A stretch of 64,000 bases of DNA from Actinomadura rudentiformis (GCF_008923185.1 NZ_WBMT01000028.1:62001-126000), one strand, 5' to 3'; numbered from the stretch's first letter, positions 25,248 through 34,265 are shown. Notes: a model not told the origin generated them from the letters alone. Numbers and translations are program-made.

Positions 25248-26390
25248 GTGAGCGATATGACGACTCAGACGGTTCTCACCGCACCCGAACGGACGACCTG
25301 GCTGGCGCGACCGGCGGCGCGCTCCTGGACCAGCCCGGCCCCCTCACCTGATGTGGCCGACTTCCACGCGGGCCTGCCCGGCTACGCGCCGACGCCGCTC
25401 GTCGAGCTTCCGTCCCTTGCCGAGGAGCTCAAGGTCGGCCGGGTGTTCGTGAAGGACGAGTCGGCGCGCTTCGGGCTTCCCGCGTTCAAGATCCTCGGTG
25501 CGTCCTGGGCGATCCACCGCGCCCTCAGCGAGCACCACGGTCTCGGCCGCGTCTCGTTCGACGGCCTGCGTCAACGGATCGCAGACCTGCCGCCCGTACG
25601 CCTCGTCACCGCGACCGACGGCAACCACGGCCGCGCCGTCGCCCGGATCGCGAGCTTGCTGGGGCTGACCGCCGAGGTATTCGTTCCGGACGGCGTGCAC
25701 CCGGCGGCCCGGGCCGCGATCAAGGCCGAGGGTGCCACGGTCGTTGATGTCGCCGGTCCGTACGACGAGGCGGTACGGGCGGCCGCAGCCTCGGCCGATG
25801 AGCCCGCGGCCTTGCTCATCCAGGACACCGCCTGGCCGGGTTACGAGCAGGTGCCCCAGTGGGTGGTCGAGGGGTATGCGACCCTCTTCGCCGAAGTGGA
25901 CGCCCAGCTGACCGCCGCCGGCGCCGGACCTGCCGGGCTCGTCGCGGTACCTGTCGGCGTCGGCTCCCTGGCCCAGGCCGCCGTGGCCCACTACAGGAGC
26001 CGATCGAACGGCCCCACGCTCCTGTCCGTCGAGCCCGAGACAGCCGCCTCCGTGCTGGCAAGCCTGGCCCTCGGCCGCCTCACCAGCATCGAGACCGGCT
26101 CAACGATCATGGCCGGACTCAACTGCGCGACCCCGTCCAGCCTCGCATGGCCGTACCTGGTCGGCGGTCTGGACGCGTCCGTGGCCGTGACCGAGGCCGC
26201 CGCCTCCCAGGCCACCCGCGACCTCGCCTCACTCGGCGTCCCCGCAGGTCCCTGCGGCGCGGCTGCTCTGGCGGGCATACGGGCGGCCCTCACGCCCGAA
26301 CGCCGCTCCGAACTGGCGCGCGACCACACCGCAACGATCGTCCTCCTGAGCACCGAAGGCTCCGCCGCCAACCCCGCCCTCGCCGACTGA
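25248..26390 (+). CDS. dpaL: diaminopropionate ammonia-lyase
   Basis: A 380-residue PLP enzyme of fold-type II. The landmark segments are FHAGLPGYAPTPLVELPSLA, the Schiff-base lysine in GLPAFKILGASWAI, and TATDGNHGRAVARIASLLG. VPVGVGSLAQAAVAHYR, the substrate/PLP-phosphate loop, and STIMAGLNCATPS follow. The order matches DpaL, which converts 2,3-diaminopropionate (and D-serine in some members) to pyruvate and ammonia. GTG 25248 is taken as the start; an in-frame ATG lies nine bases later. Transcription is probably controlled by the divergent LysR protein. Confidence 0.9.
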   Translation: MSDMTTQTVLTAPERTTWLARPAARSWTSPAPSPDVADFHAGLPGYAPTPLVELPSLAEELKVGRVFVKDESARFGLPAFKILGASWAIHRALSEHHGLGRVSFDGLRQRIADLPPVRLVTATDGNHGRAVARIASLLGLTAEVFVPDGVHPAARAAIKAEGATVVDVAGPYDEAVRAAAASADEPAALLIQDTAWPGYEQVPQWVVEGYATLFAEVDAQLTAAGAGPAGLVAVPVGVGSLAQAAVAHYRSRSNGPTLLSVEPETAASVLASLALGRLTSIETGSTIMAGLNCATPSSLAWPYLVGGLDASVAVTEAAASQATRDLASLGVPAGPCGAAALAGIRAALTPERRSELARDHTATIVLLSTEGSAANPALAD

Positions 26391-26391
26391 C

Positions 26392-26422
26392 GGTGTACGT
26401 AGGTACACCCGGACCCGGGTGT
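26392..26422. promoter_or_regulatory. palindrome pair between dpaL and the hydrolase gene
   Basis: GGTGTAC-GTAG-GTACACC is a perfect 18-base dyad. It is followed directly by a second one, ACACCCGG-CCCGGGTGT in outline, two to thirty bases after the dpaL stop. Either a terminator or an operator for the gene at 26500 is possible. Confidence 0.4.
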
Positions 26423-26499
26423 TCAGGGCCATTCATCACGACAACGCTCCCGGCCACAGTTGATCAAGTAAGAACACACTGATCGACAAGGAGCTTCTC

Positions 26500-28077
26500 G
26501 TGTCGTCCAACTCCATCCGCCCCCGCCGGGCCCTGCTCACCGTCACCCTGACCGGAGCGCTCACCGTCCCCCTGATCCCAGTCCTGACCACCACCCCCGC
26601 CGAGTTCGCCACCACCACTGCGCCCACCACCGAAGCTGCGCCCGCCTCAGGCGCGCCCGCCTCAGGCGCGCCCGCCTCTGGAGCGCCCACCCCCCGCGCG
26701 TCCGTCGGCGCGTCTGTCACCGGTGCTGCACACGTCACCCGCGCGTCATCCTCTGGAGCGTCCGCCGCCCGCTCGTCCGCCGCCGCTGCATCCGCCATTG
26801 GAGTGTCCGCCGCTGGTGAGTCCCTCGCCGGTACTGCGTCCGCCACCCGTGCATCGGTCACCGGCGCGTCTGCCGCTGGAGCGTCTGCCATCCGCGCGTC
26901 GTCCTCTGGCGCGTCTGCCGCAGGCCCGTCCGCCGCCGCTGCGTCCACCATTGGCGCGTCTGCTGTTGGCGGGTCCCTCACCGGTGCCGTGTCCGGCTCC
27001 GGCGTGTCCGCCACCGGCGCGTCTGCAACCGGCGGAGTCGCTGGTGCTGGGATTGCGGCTGCGGAGAGCTCTGTCGGGAGGCTTCGGGTGGCGGCGGGAC
27101 GGCTTGTGGCTGATGGGCAGCCTGGCGTGATCGTTCTTAGCCGTCGTGGTCGGCAGGTCACGCACGTCACCGCAGGCGTTGCCGACAAGGCGACCGGGCA
27201 GCGGATGGACGCGCGGCTGAGGTTCCGGATTGCCAGCGTCACGAAGACGTTCACCAGTACGGTCCTGCTGCAGATGGTCGCCGAACGTCGTGTCTCCCTC
27301 GACGACACGGTCGACAAGTGGTTGCCCGGCTCGGTGGCGCGCAACGGCCACAACGGATCGAAGATCACTATTCGGGAGTTGCTCGGGCATACCAGCGGGT
27401 TGAAGGACTACTCGCTGGATCCGCGGGTCTGGAGCGATCCCCGGCGTGAATGGAAGCCGCAGGAACTGGTCGACATGGCGCTGGAGACTCCGCCGATCGC
27501 CGAGGGCACCTACTCCAACACCAACTACATCCTCGCCGGAATGATCATTGAGAAGGCGGCGGGTCGTTCGCTCGGTGGCGAGTTCCAGCGACGGATCTTC
27601 CGGCCGCTGGGGTTGCGCCACACCTCGCTGGCCGTCGACCGTTCGTTCCCGGGGCCCTACGTGCACGGCTACATGGACGAATACGGCGACGTCAGCACCG
27701 AGATCAGCCCGTCGAGCGCGTGGGCGTCCGGCGGTGTGATCTCGACCGTGGACGATGTCGCGAAATTCCACCGGGCGCTCTTCACCGGACGGCTGCTTCC
27801 CAAGCGTCTGCAGCGTGAGATGACGGCCACCCGGCCGATTGTGGATGGCGACGTCATGCAGGACTACGGCCTTGGTGTTGTGAAGACCCGGTTCTCGTGC
27901 GGCATCGCGTGGGGGCACGACGGTGGCTTCCCTGGCTACGGCACCTGGACGTACACCAGCGCCGACGGCAAGCGTCAGGCTGTGATCACCTACAACGACA
28001 GCAGTGCCGCGCTCGAGGCCGATCCGAAGTTCAGGGCCGATCTGGACAAGGCCGCGGAGATCGCCTTCTGCGGCTAG
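26500..28077 (+). CDS. secreted serine hydrolase (beta-lactamase family/D-Ala-D-Ala carboxypeptidase-like)
   Basis: A 525-residue exported protein. After a signal peptide (RRALLTVTLTGALTVPLIP) comes an unusually long low-complexity linker of Ala, Ser and Gly (about residues 45-190) built of degenerate copies of SGASAA / ITGASA-like units. The catalytic domain then has RFRIASVTKTF with the SxxK pair Ser246/Lys249, the YSN motif in EGTYSNTNYILAGM, GHTSGLKDY, and HDGGFPGYG in the place of KTG. This is the class-C/DacB-like family that hydrolyses peptidoglycan or D-peptides. GTG 26500 has AAGGAG seven bases upstream. The last four bases overlap the convergent histidine kinase gene. Confidence 0.85.
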   Translation: MSSNSIRPRRALLTVTLTGALTVPLIPVLTTTPAEFATTTAPTTEAAPASGAPASGAPASGAPTPRASVGASVTGAAHVTRASSSGASAARSSAAAASAIGVSAAGESLAGTASATRASVTGASAAGASAIRASSSGASAAGPSAAAASTIGASAVGGSLTGAVSGSGVSATGASATGGVAGAGIAAAESSVGRLRVAAGRLVADGQPGVIVLSRRGRQVTHVTAGVADKATGQRMDARLRFRIASVTKTFTSTVLLQMVAERRVSLDDTVDKWLPGSVARNGHNGSKITIRELLGHTSGLKDYSLDPRVWSDPRREWKPQELVDMALETPPIAEGTYSNTNYILAGMIIEKAAGRSLGGEFQRRIFRPLGLRHTSLAVDRSFPGPYVHGYMDEYGDVSTEISPSSAWASGGVISTVDDVAKFHRALFTGRLLPKRLQREMTATRPIVDGDVMQDYGLGVVKTRFSCGIAWGHDGGFPGYGTWTYTSADGKRQAVITYNDSSAALEADPKFRADLDKAAEIAFCG

Positions 28078-29630
28078 GCGGCGGGTAGACGGACGACGAA
28101 CCGGGAGCCTTCTGCGGCATGCACAGTGCCGCCGAGGCCTTCGACGATTTCGCGGACGATGGTCAGGCCGAGCCCGGCGCCACCCGTCGCCCGTGCCCGC
28201 GCGGCGTCGAGACGGACGAAGCGGTCGAAGATCCGTTCGCGGTCGGGCCCGGGGATGCCGGGTCCGTCGTCCGTGACCGTCAAGGTGACTGTCTGGGCGT
28301 CTGTCGTCACCGTGGCGACGACCTCCGTACGGGCGTAGCGGGCGGCGTTGTCGAAGAGGTTGCGGATGATCCGGCCGAGCCGCACCTCGCTCCCGGCGAC
28401 GATGGCGGGTCCGGTGGTGGTGACGGTGAACGTCGGTCCGCGTTCGGCGGCGAGTTCTTCGACGAGGTCGGCCAGGTCGGTGCGTTCGCCGGCTTCGGAC
28501 GGCCCCCGCGCGTCCGAGGCCAGCAGCAGGAGGTCGTCAGTGAGTGTCTGGAGGCGGATGGTGTCGGCCAGCGCGGTCGAGACGACGGTCTGCCAGTTCG
28601 CCTCGTCCGGGTGAACGAGCGGGATCTCCAGGGCACTGCGGAGCCCGGCCAGCGGTGAGCGGAGTTCGTGTGACGCGTCGGCGACGAACCGCCGTTGCCG
28701 GACGAGCGCGTGTTCGAGCCGGTCAAGGGTCTCATTGGTGGCCCGGGCGAGCCTCGCGATCTCGATGCTGCCGGCCGGTACGGGCACCCGCTGGTCGGTC
28801 GCGCGGGCGCCGATCTCGTTCATCTTCGCGCGGATGGCGTCGACGGGACGCAGCGCGCGTCCGGTGACCACCCAGGCGACCACCCCGACGAAGACCACCG
28901 CGACCGGCAGCGCCCACATGAAGAACCGGTCGATGGTGGCGACGGCCGTCTCGGTGCGTTCGGTGGGGACCGGCCAATAAACGGTCAGCCTCTGCGCGGG
29001 CGCATCCTTCAGCCCGGTGAACGTGCGGACGTGGCTTGCCGGGAGAACGTCGGTGACTCCGACCACGAACGTATGAGTTGGTTTCGTCGGGGAGGTTGCT
29101 TCGCCGAGGCCGTCAACGTCGCCGTTCACGAGATACGCCGAAACGAAGCCTGAGAGTGCCTCCGGCATGGGGATGGCCCGGGTGTGCCACCTGGTGTCGG
29201 GATGCAGGCCCTCGGCCGGCGGCAGAAGTTCCGGCGGCTCCACGACCTGTTCACCGGGAGAGCTTCCCATGGGAATGAACCACTGCCCGTTTTCCAACAC
29301 CACGATGAAGCCTGCATGGTGAAGCACATCCGCGCGTTTTCCGGTCTCTGCGGCCGACGTGAACGTGAACGTGTCACGAGTGGCCTGCTTCAGCGCCTCG
29401 TCCGCCCACTGGTCGCGGATCACGTCGCGTAGCCACCAGCCGCCCACGCCGAAGACGAGGAGCGTCGCCAGCGCCGCCGCGACCGCGGCCCTCGCGCGGA
29501 CAGAGCGGAGCCGACCAAAGCCGAGCCTGCCGAGGCTGCCGAGGCCGAGTCGGCTTTGCCGGAATCGGCTCAGGCGGAGACGGTTCAAGCGGATGCGGCT
29601 CAGGCGGATGCGGGTCGGCGGTCTAGGCAT
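28074..29630 (-). CDS. two-component sensor histidine kinase
   Basis: A 518-residue kinase. A cytoplasmic head of about 45 residues is strikingly basic and repetitive (RLSRIRLNRLRLSRFRQSRL), followed by a first membrane helix (AAVAAALATLLVFGVGGWWL), an extracytoplasmic sensor of about 180 residues and a second helix (FFMWALPVAVVFVGVVAWVV). HAMP (TGRALRPVDAIRAKM), the phospho-acceptor box RRFVADASHELRSPL and the ATP-binding N box (IIRNLFDNAARYA) follow. The G boxes are VTDDGPGIPGPD and GGAGLGLTIV. It overlaps the response regulator by eight bases, so the pair is co-translated. The likely output is the adjacent DUF2079 gene. Confidence 0.92.
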   Translation of the reverse strand: MPRPPTRIRLSRIRLNRLRLSRFRQSRLGLGSLGRLGFGRLRSVRARAAVAAALATLLVFGVGGWWLRDVIRDQWADEALKQATRDTFTFTSAAETGKRADVLHHAGFIVVLENGQWFIPMGSSPGEQVVEPPELLPPAEGLHPDTRWHTRAIPMPEALSGFVSAYLVNGDVDGLGEATSPTKPTHTFVVGVTDVLPASHVRTFTGLKDAPAQRLTVYWPVPTERTETAVATIDRFFMWALPVAVVFVGVVAWVVTGRALRPVDAIRAKMNEIGARATDQRVPVPAGSIEIARLARATNETLDRLEHALVRQRRFVADASHELRSPLAGLRSALEIPLVHPDEANWQTVVSTALADTIRLQTLTDDLLLLASDARGPSEAGERTDLADLVEELAAERGPTFTVTTTGPAIVAGSEVRLGRIIRNLFDNAARYARTEVVATVTTDAQTVTLTVTDDGPGIPGPDRERIFDRFVRLDAARARATGGAGLGLTIVREIVEGLGGTVHAAEGSRFVVRLPAA

Positions 29631-30300
29631 CGGTGGCCACCAGCCGGTATCCCGCGCCGCGCACGGTCTGGATCGAGGCGCGGCCGAACGGGAGGTCGAG
29701 TTTCCGGCGGAGCGCGCGTACGTAGACCTCGACGATGTTGACGTCGCCCTCGAATTGCTGGTCCCAGACCTCGTCCAGGATCTCGATCTTGGTCACCACC
29801 TCGTCCGGTCGTCGCGCGAGGCATTCGAGGACGGCGAACTGCTTGGCCGTCAATGTCACGTCCGTGGTGCCGCGGCGGCATCTGCGCGCCGCCGGGTCCA
29901 GCCACAGGTCGCCGACCGTGAGCGCGACCGGCCTGGTCGCTCCGCCGCGCCGGAGCAGCGCGCGCAGCCGCGCGACGAGCACGACGTACGAGAACGGCTT
30001 GGAGATGTAGTCGTCGGCGCCGGTGTCCAGGGCCTCGGCCTCGTCGTACTCGCCGTTCTTGGCCGTCAGCATGAGGATCGGCACGGTCGAGCCGCCGCGT
30101 CGCAGCTCGGCGCAGACGGCGTAGCCGTTCAGCCCCGGCAGCATGATGTCAAGGATCACTGCCGCGTACGGGTGCGTGCGCGCGAGGTCGAGGCCATGCC
30201 TGCCGTCGTGGGCGACATCGACCGCGTAGCCGTCGGCCCGGAGGCCGTGGCTCAGCGTGGCCGCGAAACGTTCCTCGTCCTCGATCAGCAGCAATCGCAT
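29623..30300 (-). CDS. OmpR-family response regulator
   Basis: A 225-residue regulator. The receiver domain (1-120) has acidic pocket residues in LIEDEE, the phosphorylated Asp in VILDIMLPGLNG (about residue 51), Thr in LMLTAK and Lys in YISKPF. The winged helix (about 130-222) has VTLTAKQFAVLECLARRPDE and VEVYVRALRRKLD. ATG 30300 faces the DUF2079 gene, and the intervening region carries five half-sites phased at 10-11 bp, the arrangement bound by OmpR/PhoB-type dimers. It is therefore probably autoregulated and controls that gene. Confidence 0.93.
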   Translation of the reverse strand: MRLLLIEDEERFAATLSHGLRADGYAVDVAHDGRHGLDLARTHPYAAVILDIMLPGLNGYAVCAELRRGGSTVPILMLTAKNGEYDEAEALDTGADDYISKPFSYVVLVARLRALLRRGGATRPVALTVGDLWLDPAARRCRRGTTDVTLTAKQFAVLECLARRPDEVVTKIEILDEVWDQQFEGDVNIVEVYVRALRRKLDLPFGRASIQTVRGAGYRLVATDA

Positions 30301-30344
30301 TGGGCCATTATGGCGACGCTGTGTCGTTCGTTCCTGAAACCGGC

Positions 30345-30391
30345 TTCAGGTGGCTTAAGCGGGGATTCAGGTCGCTTAAGCGTGCATTCAG
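30345..30391. promoter_or_regulatory. helically phased direct-repeat operator (OmpR type)
   Basis: TTCAG occurs at 30345, 30366 and 30387, and TTAAG at 30355 and 30376, giving five half-sites with alternating 10- and 11-base steps on one strand. The two full repeats read TTCAGGTNGCTTAAGC. It lies between the divergent response regulator (starts 30300) and the DUF2079 gene. Confidence 0.8.
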
Positions 30392-30415
30392 TGTGTGGTC
30401 GCAAATCTGTGCTCC

Positions 30416-31774
30416 ATGCTTTTTCGGCGGCCAGACCGTGCGGCATGGGTGGTGGCGGCGGCGCTCTTCGCCGCTTATTCGGCAATGGCGGTCAACCGGC
30501 ACCACACGATGCGGACAGCCGGGTACGACCTCGGCATCTTCGAGCAGGCGGTACGCGCGTACGCGCAGCTGCGGGCACCCATCGCCGAGCTCAAAGGCCC
30601 TGCGTTCAATGTGCTTGGCGACCATTTCCATCCCGTTCTCGTACTGCTGGCGCCGTTCTACCGGATCTTTCCAGGCCCGATCACACTGCTGGTAACGCAA
30701 GGAATTCTGCTGGCGTTGTCGGCGGTGCCGGTGACACGGCTCGCCATGGAATTCCTCGGCCGCCGCGCAGGGGTCTGCATCGGCCTCGGGTACGGCCTGT
30801 CGTGGGGAATCCAGCAGGCCGCGGCGTTCGACTTCCACGAGATCGCGTTCGCGGTGCCCTTGGTCGCGTACAGCATGGAGCGCCTGGTGCACCGGCGCTG
30901 GTCGGCGGCTGCGTGCTGGGCCCTGCCTCTGCTCCTGGTGAAGGAGGACCAGGCGCTCATCTTGGCGGCGGTCGGCGGTTATGTCCTCTGCGCAGGAAGT
31001 CGCCGGCTCGGTCTGTTGATCGTCACCGTGGCGGTGGTCACGGGCTTTCTGACGGTCTTCGTCATCATTCCCGCGTTCAGCCCGGGGCAGGTCTACCCGT
31101 ACGCCAAGACGGCCTCCGGCTCGGGCATGGCCACACTCCTCACCCCGATGGGCGTGAAGGGCTGGACGCTGCTGGCGCTCGTCGCTCCGACGTTGCTACT
31201 GGCCCTGAGGTCTCCGCTGCTCCTCATCGCGGTCCCGTACGTCGCCGCGCGCTTCTGGACGAGCAATCCTGCGTACTGGGGAACGGGGTTCCACTACAGC
31301 GCGGTGCTCATGCCCATCGTCTTCATCGCCGCCCTCGACGGGCTGCGAAGGCTGCACACCTCCAAGACGGCGGTGACCCGCGTCGTACGGAAGTCGGCGC
31401 CCACAGCGATCCTCGCGTTCGCCCTCGCCGTCACCATGTTCGGGGGCCTGCCCCTGACGCGCCTTCTCGATGCCGGTGACTGGCAGGGGACGGAACGCTT
31501 CGGCCCCGCGCGCGACATCCTCGATGTCATCCCTGACGGAGCCGACGTCGCCACGTCGAACCGTCTGGCGCCCCAGCTCACCCGTCGCTGCAGGGTGTTC
31601 CGGCTGATCGTTCCGAGCCCGTTCTGGCCGCTGACCGAGTGGGTCGCCGTCGCCACCTCGCGTCCGTTCCCAAGCCCGTCGCCAGCGGACGCCGCGACCA
31701 TCGCAAGGCTGCCGCAACTGGGTTACCGCGTCGTCGAACGAGGCGGCGGCGTCGTCATCTACCGCCGGACGTAA
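30416..31774 (+). CDS. DUF2079 polytopic membrane protein (second paralogue)
   Basis: About 452 residues with roughly ten membrane helices. It shares all landmark motifs with the gene at 2474-3949: LGIFEQAVRAYAQ, LKGPAFNVLGDHF, LLAPFYRIF, YGLSWGIQ, FDFHEIAF, LLLVKED and HYSAVLMPIVF. The C-terminal hydrophilic domain differs more. ATG 30416 is preferred: the in-frame GTG at 30395 lies at the edge of the operator, and AAATCT nine bases before ATG could be a -10 box for a nearly leaderless message. It is divergent from the response regulator. The biochemical role is unknown; a lipid-linked sugar transferase is one possibility from the GT-C-like layout. Confidence 0.8.
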   Translation: MLFRRPDRAAWVVAAALFAAYSAMAVNRHHTMRTAGYDLGIFEQAVRAYAQLRAPIAELKGPAFNVLGDHFHPVLVLLAPFYRIFPGPITLLVTQGILLALSAVPVTRLAMEFLGRRAGVCIGLGYGLSWGIQQAAAFDFHEIAFAVPLVAYSMERLVHRRWSAAACWALPLLLVKEDQALILAAVGGYVLCAGSRRLGLLIVTVAVVTGFLTVFVIIPAFSPGQVYPYAKTASGSGMATLLTPMGVKGWTLLALVAPTLLLALRSPLLLIAVPYVAARFWTSNPAYWGTGFHYSAVLMPIVFIAALDGLRRLHTSKTAVTRVVRKSAPTAILAFALAVTMFGGLPLTRLLDAGDWQGTERFGPARDILDVIPDGADVATSNRLAPQLTRRCRVFRLIVPSPFWPLTEWVAVATSRPFPSPSPADAATIARLPQLGYRVVERGGGVVIYRRT

Positions 31775-31940
31775 CGGCTGGTCTGATGCCGGACGTAACG
31801 CCCGCTCCCAGCATCGGACATAGCGTCAGGTCTGACACCTGGTCGAGCACCGGACATAGCGCCTGGTCCAGCGCGGGACGTAGCGCCTGGTCCAGTGCCG
31901 GACGTAGCGCCGGGTCTGACGCCTGGTCTAGCGCCGGGTG
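31775..31940. repeat. degenerate ~20-bp tandem repeat
   Basis: About eight imperfect copies of GCCGGACGTAGCGCCTGGTC fill the whole gap between the DUF2079 stop and the convergent methyltransferase stop. Confidence 0.88.
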
Positions 31941-32753
31941 TCAGGGCTTGCGGGCTACCCCAGCCCACAGGGGCACCGGCTCAGGCTCGGTCTCGACGTC
32001 CAGCGGCGGCCGCCAGAGAGGCGGGGAGACCACACCGGGGTCAAGGAGCTCGAGACCGTCGAAGAGGCCGGTGACCTCCGACCGGGTGCGCGGCTGTGCC
32101 TTGGGATGCGCCGTCGCGTTCCACATCTCGAAGGCCCTCTTGACGGCCGGGCCGCCGATCTCGTCGGTGCTGTGCGTCAGCGCCAGGTAACTGCCGGAGG
32201 GCACGGCGTTCAGCAGGCGCTGCAGGATCGACACGACGTCTTCGAGGTCGGCCACGAAATGCAGCACGCTCATCAGCGTGATGGCGACCGGGCGGTCGAG
32301 GTCGAGCGTCGTGCCGGCCTCCCGCAGGATGCGGCTCGGCTCGCGCAGGTCCGCGTCCAGGTAGTCGCAGGAGCCCTCGGGTGTCGAGTTGAGCAGCGCG
32401 CGGGCGTGGACGAGCACGATCGGGTCGTTGTCCACGTACACGACCCGGGCCTTCGGGTTGATCTCCTGTGCGACCTGGTGCAGGTTCGGCGGCGTCGGCA
32501 GCCCGGTGCCGATGTCGAGGAACTGGTCGATGCCCGCCTCGGTTGCCAGGTACCGCGTGGTGCGGTGCATGAATTCACGGTCACCGCGCGCGGTCGCCAC
32601 CACGTGCGGGAACATCCCGGCGATCTGCTCGCCGAGCTCGCGGTCGACCTCGAAGTTGTCCTTGCCGCCCAGCCAGTAGTCCCACACCCGCGCCGAGTGG
32701 GGGCGGGTCATGTCGATGCGGGAGGAGGCCGTCGAGGGGTCGCCGGTGGTCAT
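31941..32753 (-). CDS. SAM-dependent methyltransferase (DUF574/Methyltransf_19)
   Basis: A 270-residue protein of the actinobacterial DUF574 family. It has the N-terminal signature PHSARVWDYWLGGKDNFEVD, the SAM-binding FLDIGTGLPTPPNLHQVAQE, VYVDNDPIVLVHARALL and the later ITLMSVLHFVAD. These proteins are abundant in actinomycetes; substrates are unknown for nearly all. ATG 32753 fits the family length (the frame extends to 32879 without support). There is no clear SD. It converges on the DUF2079 gene across the repeat array. Confidence 0.88.
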   Translation of the reverse strand: MTTGDPSTASSRIDMTRPHSARVWDYWLGGKDNFEVDRELGEQIAGMFPHVVATARGDREFMHRTTRYLATEAGIDQFLDIGTGLPTPPNLHQVAQEINPKARVVYVDNDPIVLVHARALLNSTPEGSCDYLDADLREPSRILREAGTTLDLDRPVAITLMSVLHFVADLEDVVSILQRLLNAVPSGSYLALTHSTDEIGGPAVKRAFEMWNATAHPKAQPRTRSEVTGLFDGLELLDPGVVSPPLWRPPLDVETEPEPVPLWAGVARKP

Positions 32754-32932
32754 GGGCGGTGCACCGTCCTGTCGGCTGGGGAGTGTGCGGTCCAGGGATG
32801 TGGGGGTGATCGTACGTCTCGTAGTGGACCATGGTGGCGGAAATTGACGATCTGTAATGAACACCGGCTGGATTTTCACCGAACGCGTTCGCGGTGTTCC
32901 AAGGAGGCACCAAACGCCTTACCTGTAAGGGC

Positions 32933-34192
32933 TCAGGGGGTGTCGGCCCGGGATGGAAGCGTGCCGGAACGCAGTCGTCCGCCGGTCATGACGGCGATCG
33001 CGGACGGGTTCTGCAGGACCGTGATGTCGGCCGCCGGGTCGCCGTCGACCACGAGGAAGTCGGCGATCTTGCCGGCCTCGATCGTGCCCAGGTCGTGTTC
33101 TCTGCGCATCAGCTTGGCGCCGTTGACGGTCGCCCAGCGCAGCACGTCGATCGGCGCGATGCCGGCCTTGGTCACGTAGGTCTCGAGCTCCTTGGCGTAC
33201 GAGCCGTGCGGCAGGCCCTGGGCGCCGTAGTCGTCGCCGATCACCATGTTGACCCCGGCCTTGTCGGCGTGGGTGAGCATCTCGTACGGCCGCCCCTCGC
33301 CCAGGTGGACGCGCGATGCGATCGAACCCCACCCGGGCACGACGTCGCGCATCACCTCGGTGAAGTGGATGCTCGGCGCGACCGACGTGCCCGTCTCGGC
33401 CAGCAGTTCGACGCACTCCTCGTCCATGTCGTCGCCATGGTCGATGATGTCGATGCCCAGCCGGGCCGCCGCGAGGATGGCCTGCTTGCCGACGATGTGC
33501 CCGCGCACCAGCACGCCGCGTCCGTGGCCGGTCTCGATGGCGGCCGCGAGCTCCTCGCGGCTCATCTCCTCGAAGTCCTTGGACCGCATGACCCCGTGCC
33601 CGCCGGTGACGAAGAGCTTGATGACCTTCGCGCCGCGCTTGATCTCCTCGCGGATGCCCTTGCGGAACTCGTCGGCCCCGTCGCAGGTTCGCATGCCGCC
33701 CAGCGCCCGGAGGTCCCAGTGGTAGGGCGTCATGTCGTTGCCGAACCCGGTCGTGCTGATCTCCCGGCTGCCCGGCAGGAAGCGCGGGCCCTCGACCAGT
33801 CCGTCACGGATGGCCCGGTGGAGGGAGGCGTCGACGTCGTTCGCCGCCCCGGCGCTGACCACGCTGGTGAAGCCGCATTCCAGCGCCGTGCGCAGGTTAC
33901 GCGCGGCGATCAGGGCCTGGTAGGGCGGCGCGTGGTCGAGGCCGATGGGGACGGGCGATGGGCCGAGGTTGTCGTACGTGGAGTGGTAGTGGCAGAGGAC
34001 CATTCCGGGCATGACCGTACGTCCGCCCAGGTCGACGACCTCGTCGTCGGGCGCCGCGGTCACCGCCCTCGCGGCCGCCGGGCCTTGGACGACCTCGCTG
34101 AAACGACCGTTCTCGACCACGACGGTGCTGCCGGGACGAGGAGGGTTCAGTCCGTCGATCAGGTTCGCGCCGGTGAGTACGAGACGGCTCAT
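32933..34192 (-). CDS. metal-dependent amidohydrolase
   Basis: A 419-residue enzyme of the amidohydrolase superfamily, imidazolonepropionase-like branch. A small beta-sandwich (SRLVLTGANLIDGL) is joined to a TIM barrel with VMPGMVLCHYHSTYD (the HxH metal site), VIKLFVTGGHG (probable carboxylated Lys), VRGHIVGKQAILAA and DIIDHGDDMDEE. NMVIGDDYG holds the metal-binding Asp, and DLGTIEAGKIADFLVVDGDP closes the sandwich. It should hydrolyse a cyclic amide or a prolyl dipeptide. ATG 34192 has AGCAGGT about five bases upstream. The gene is followed on its 5' side by gene ruins. Confidence 0.87.
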   Translation of the reverse strand: MSRLVLTGANLIDGLNPPRPGSTVVVENGRFSEVVQGPAAARAVTAAPDDEVVDLGGRTVMPGMVLCHYHSTYDNLGPSPVPIGLDHAPPYQALIAARNLRTALECGFTSVVSAGAANDVDASLHRAIRDGLVEGPRFLPGSREISTTGFGNDMTPYHWDLRALGGMRTCDGADEFRKGIREEIKRGAKVIKLFVTGGHGVMRSKDFEEMSREELAAAIETGHGRGVLVRGHIVGKQAILAAARLGIDIIDHGDDMDEECVELLAETGTSVAPSIHFTEVMRDVVPGWGSIASRVHLGEGRPYEMLTHADKAGVNMVIGDDYGAQGLPHGSYAKELETYVTKAGIAPIDVLRWATVNGAKLMRREHDLGTIEAGKIADFLVVDGDPAADITVLQNPSAIAVMTGGRLRSGTLPSRADTP

Positions 34193-34265
34193 GAGACCTG
34201 CTTTCGCAGCCGGAGACTTTCCGAAGCCGGACTCCAAGGAGGCTACCGAGCAACTAAAGCAAGCG

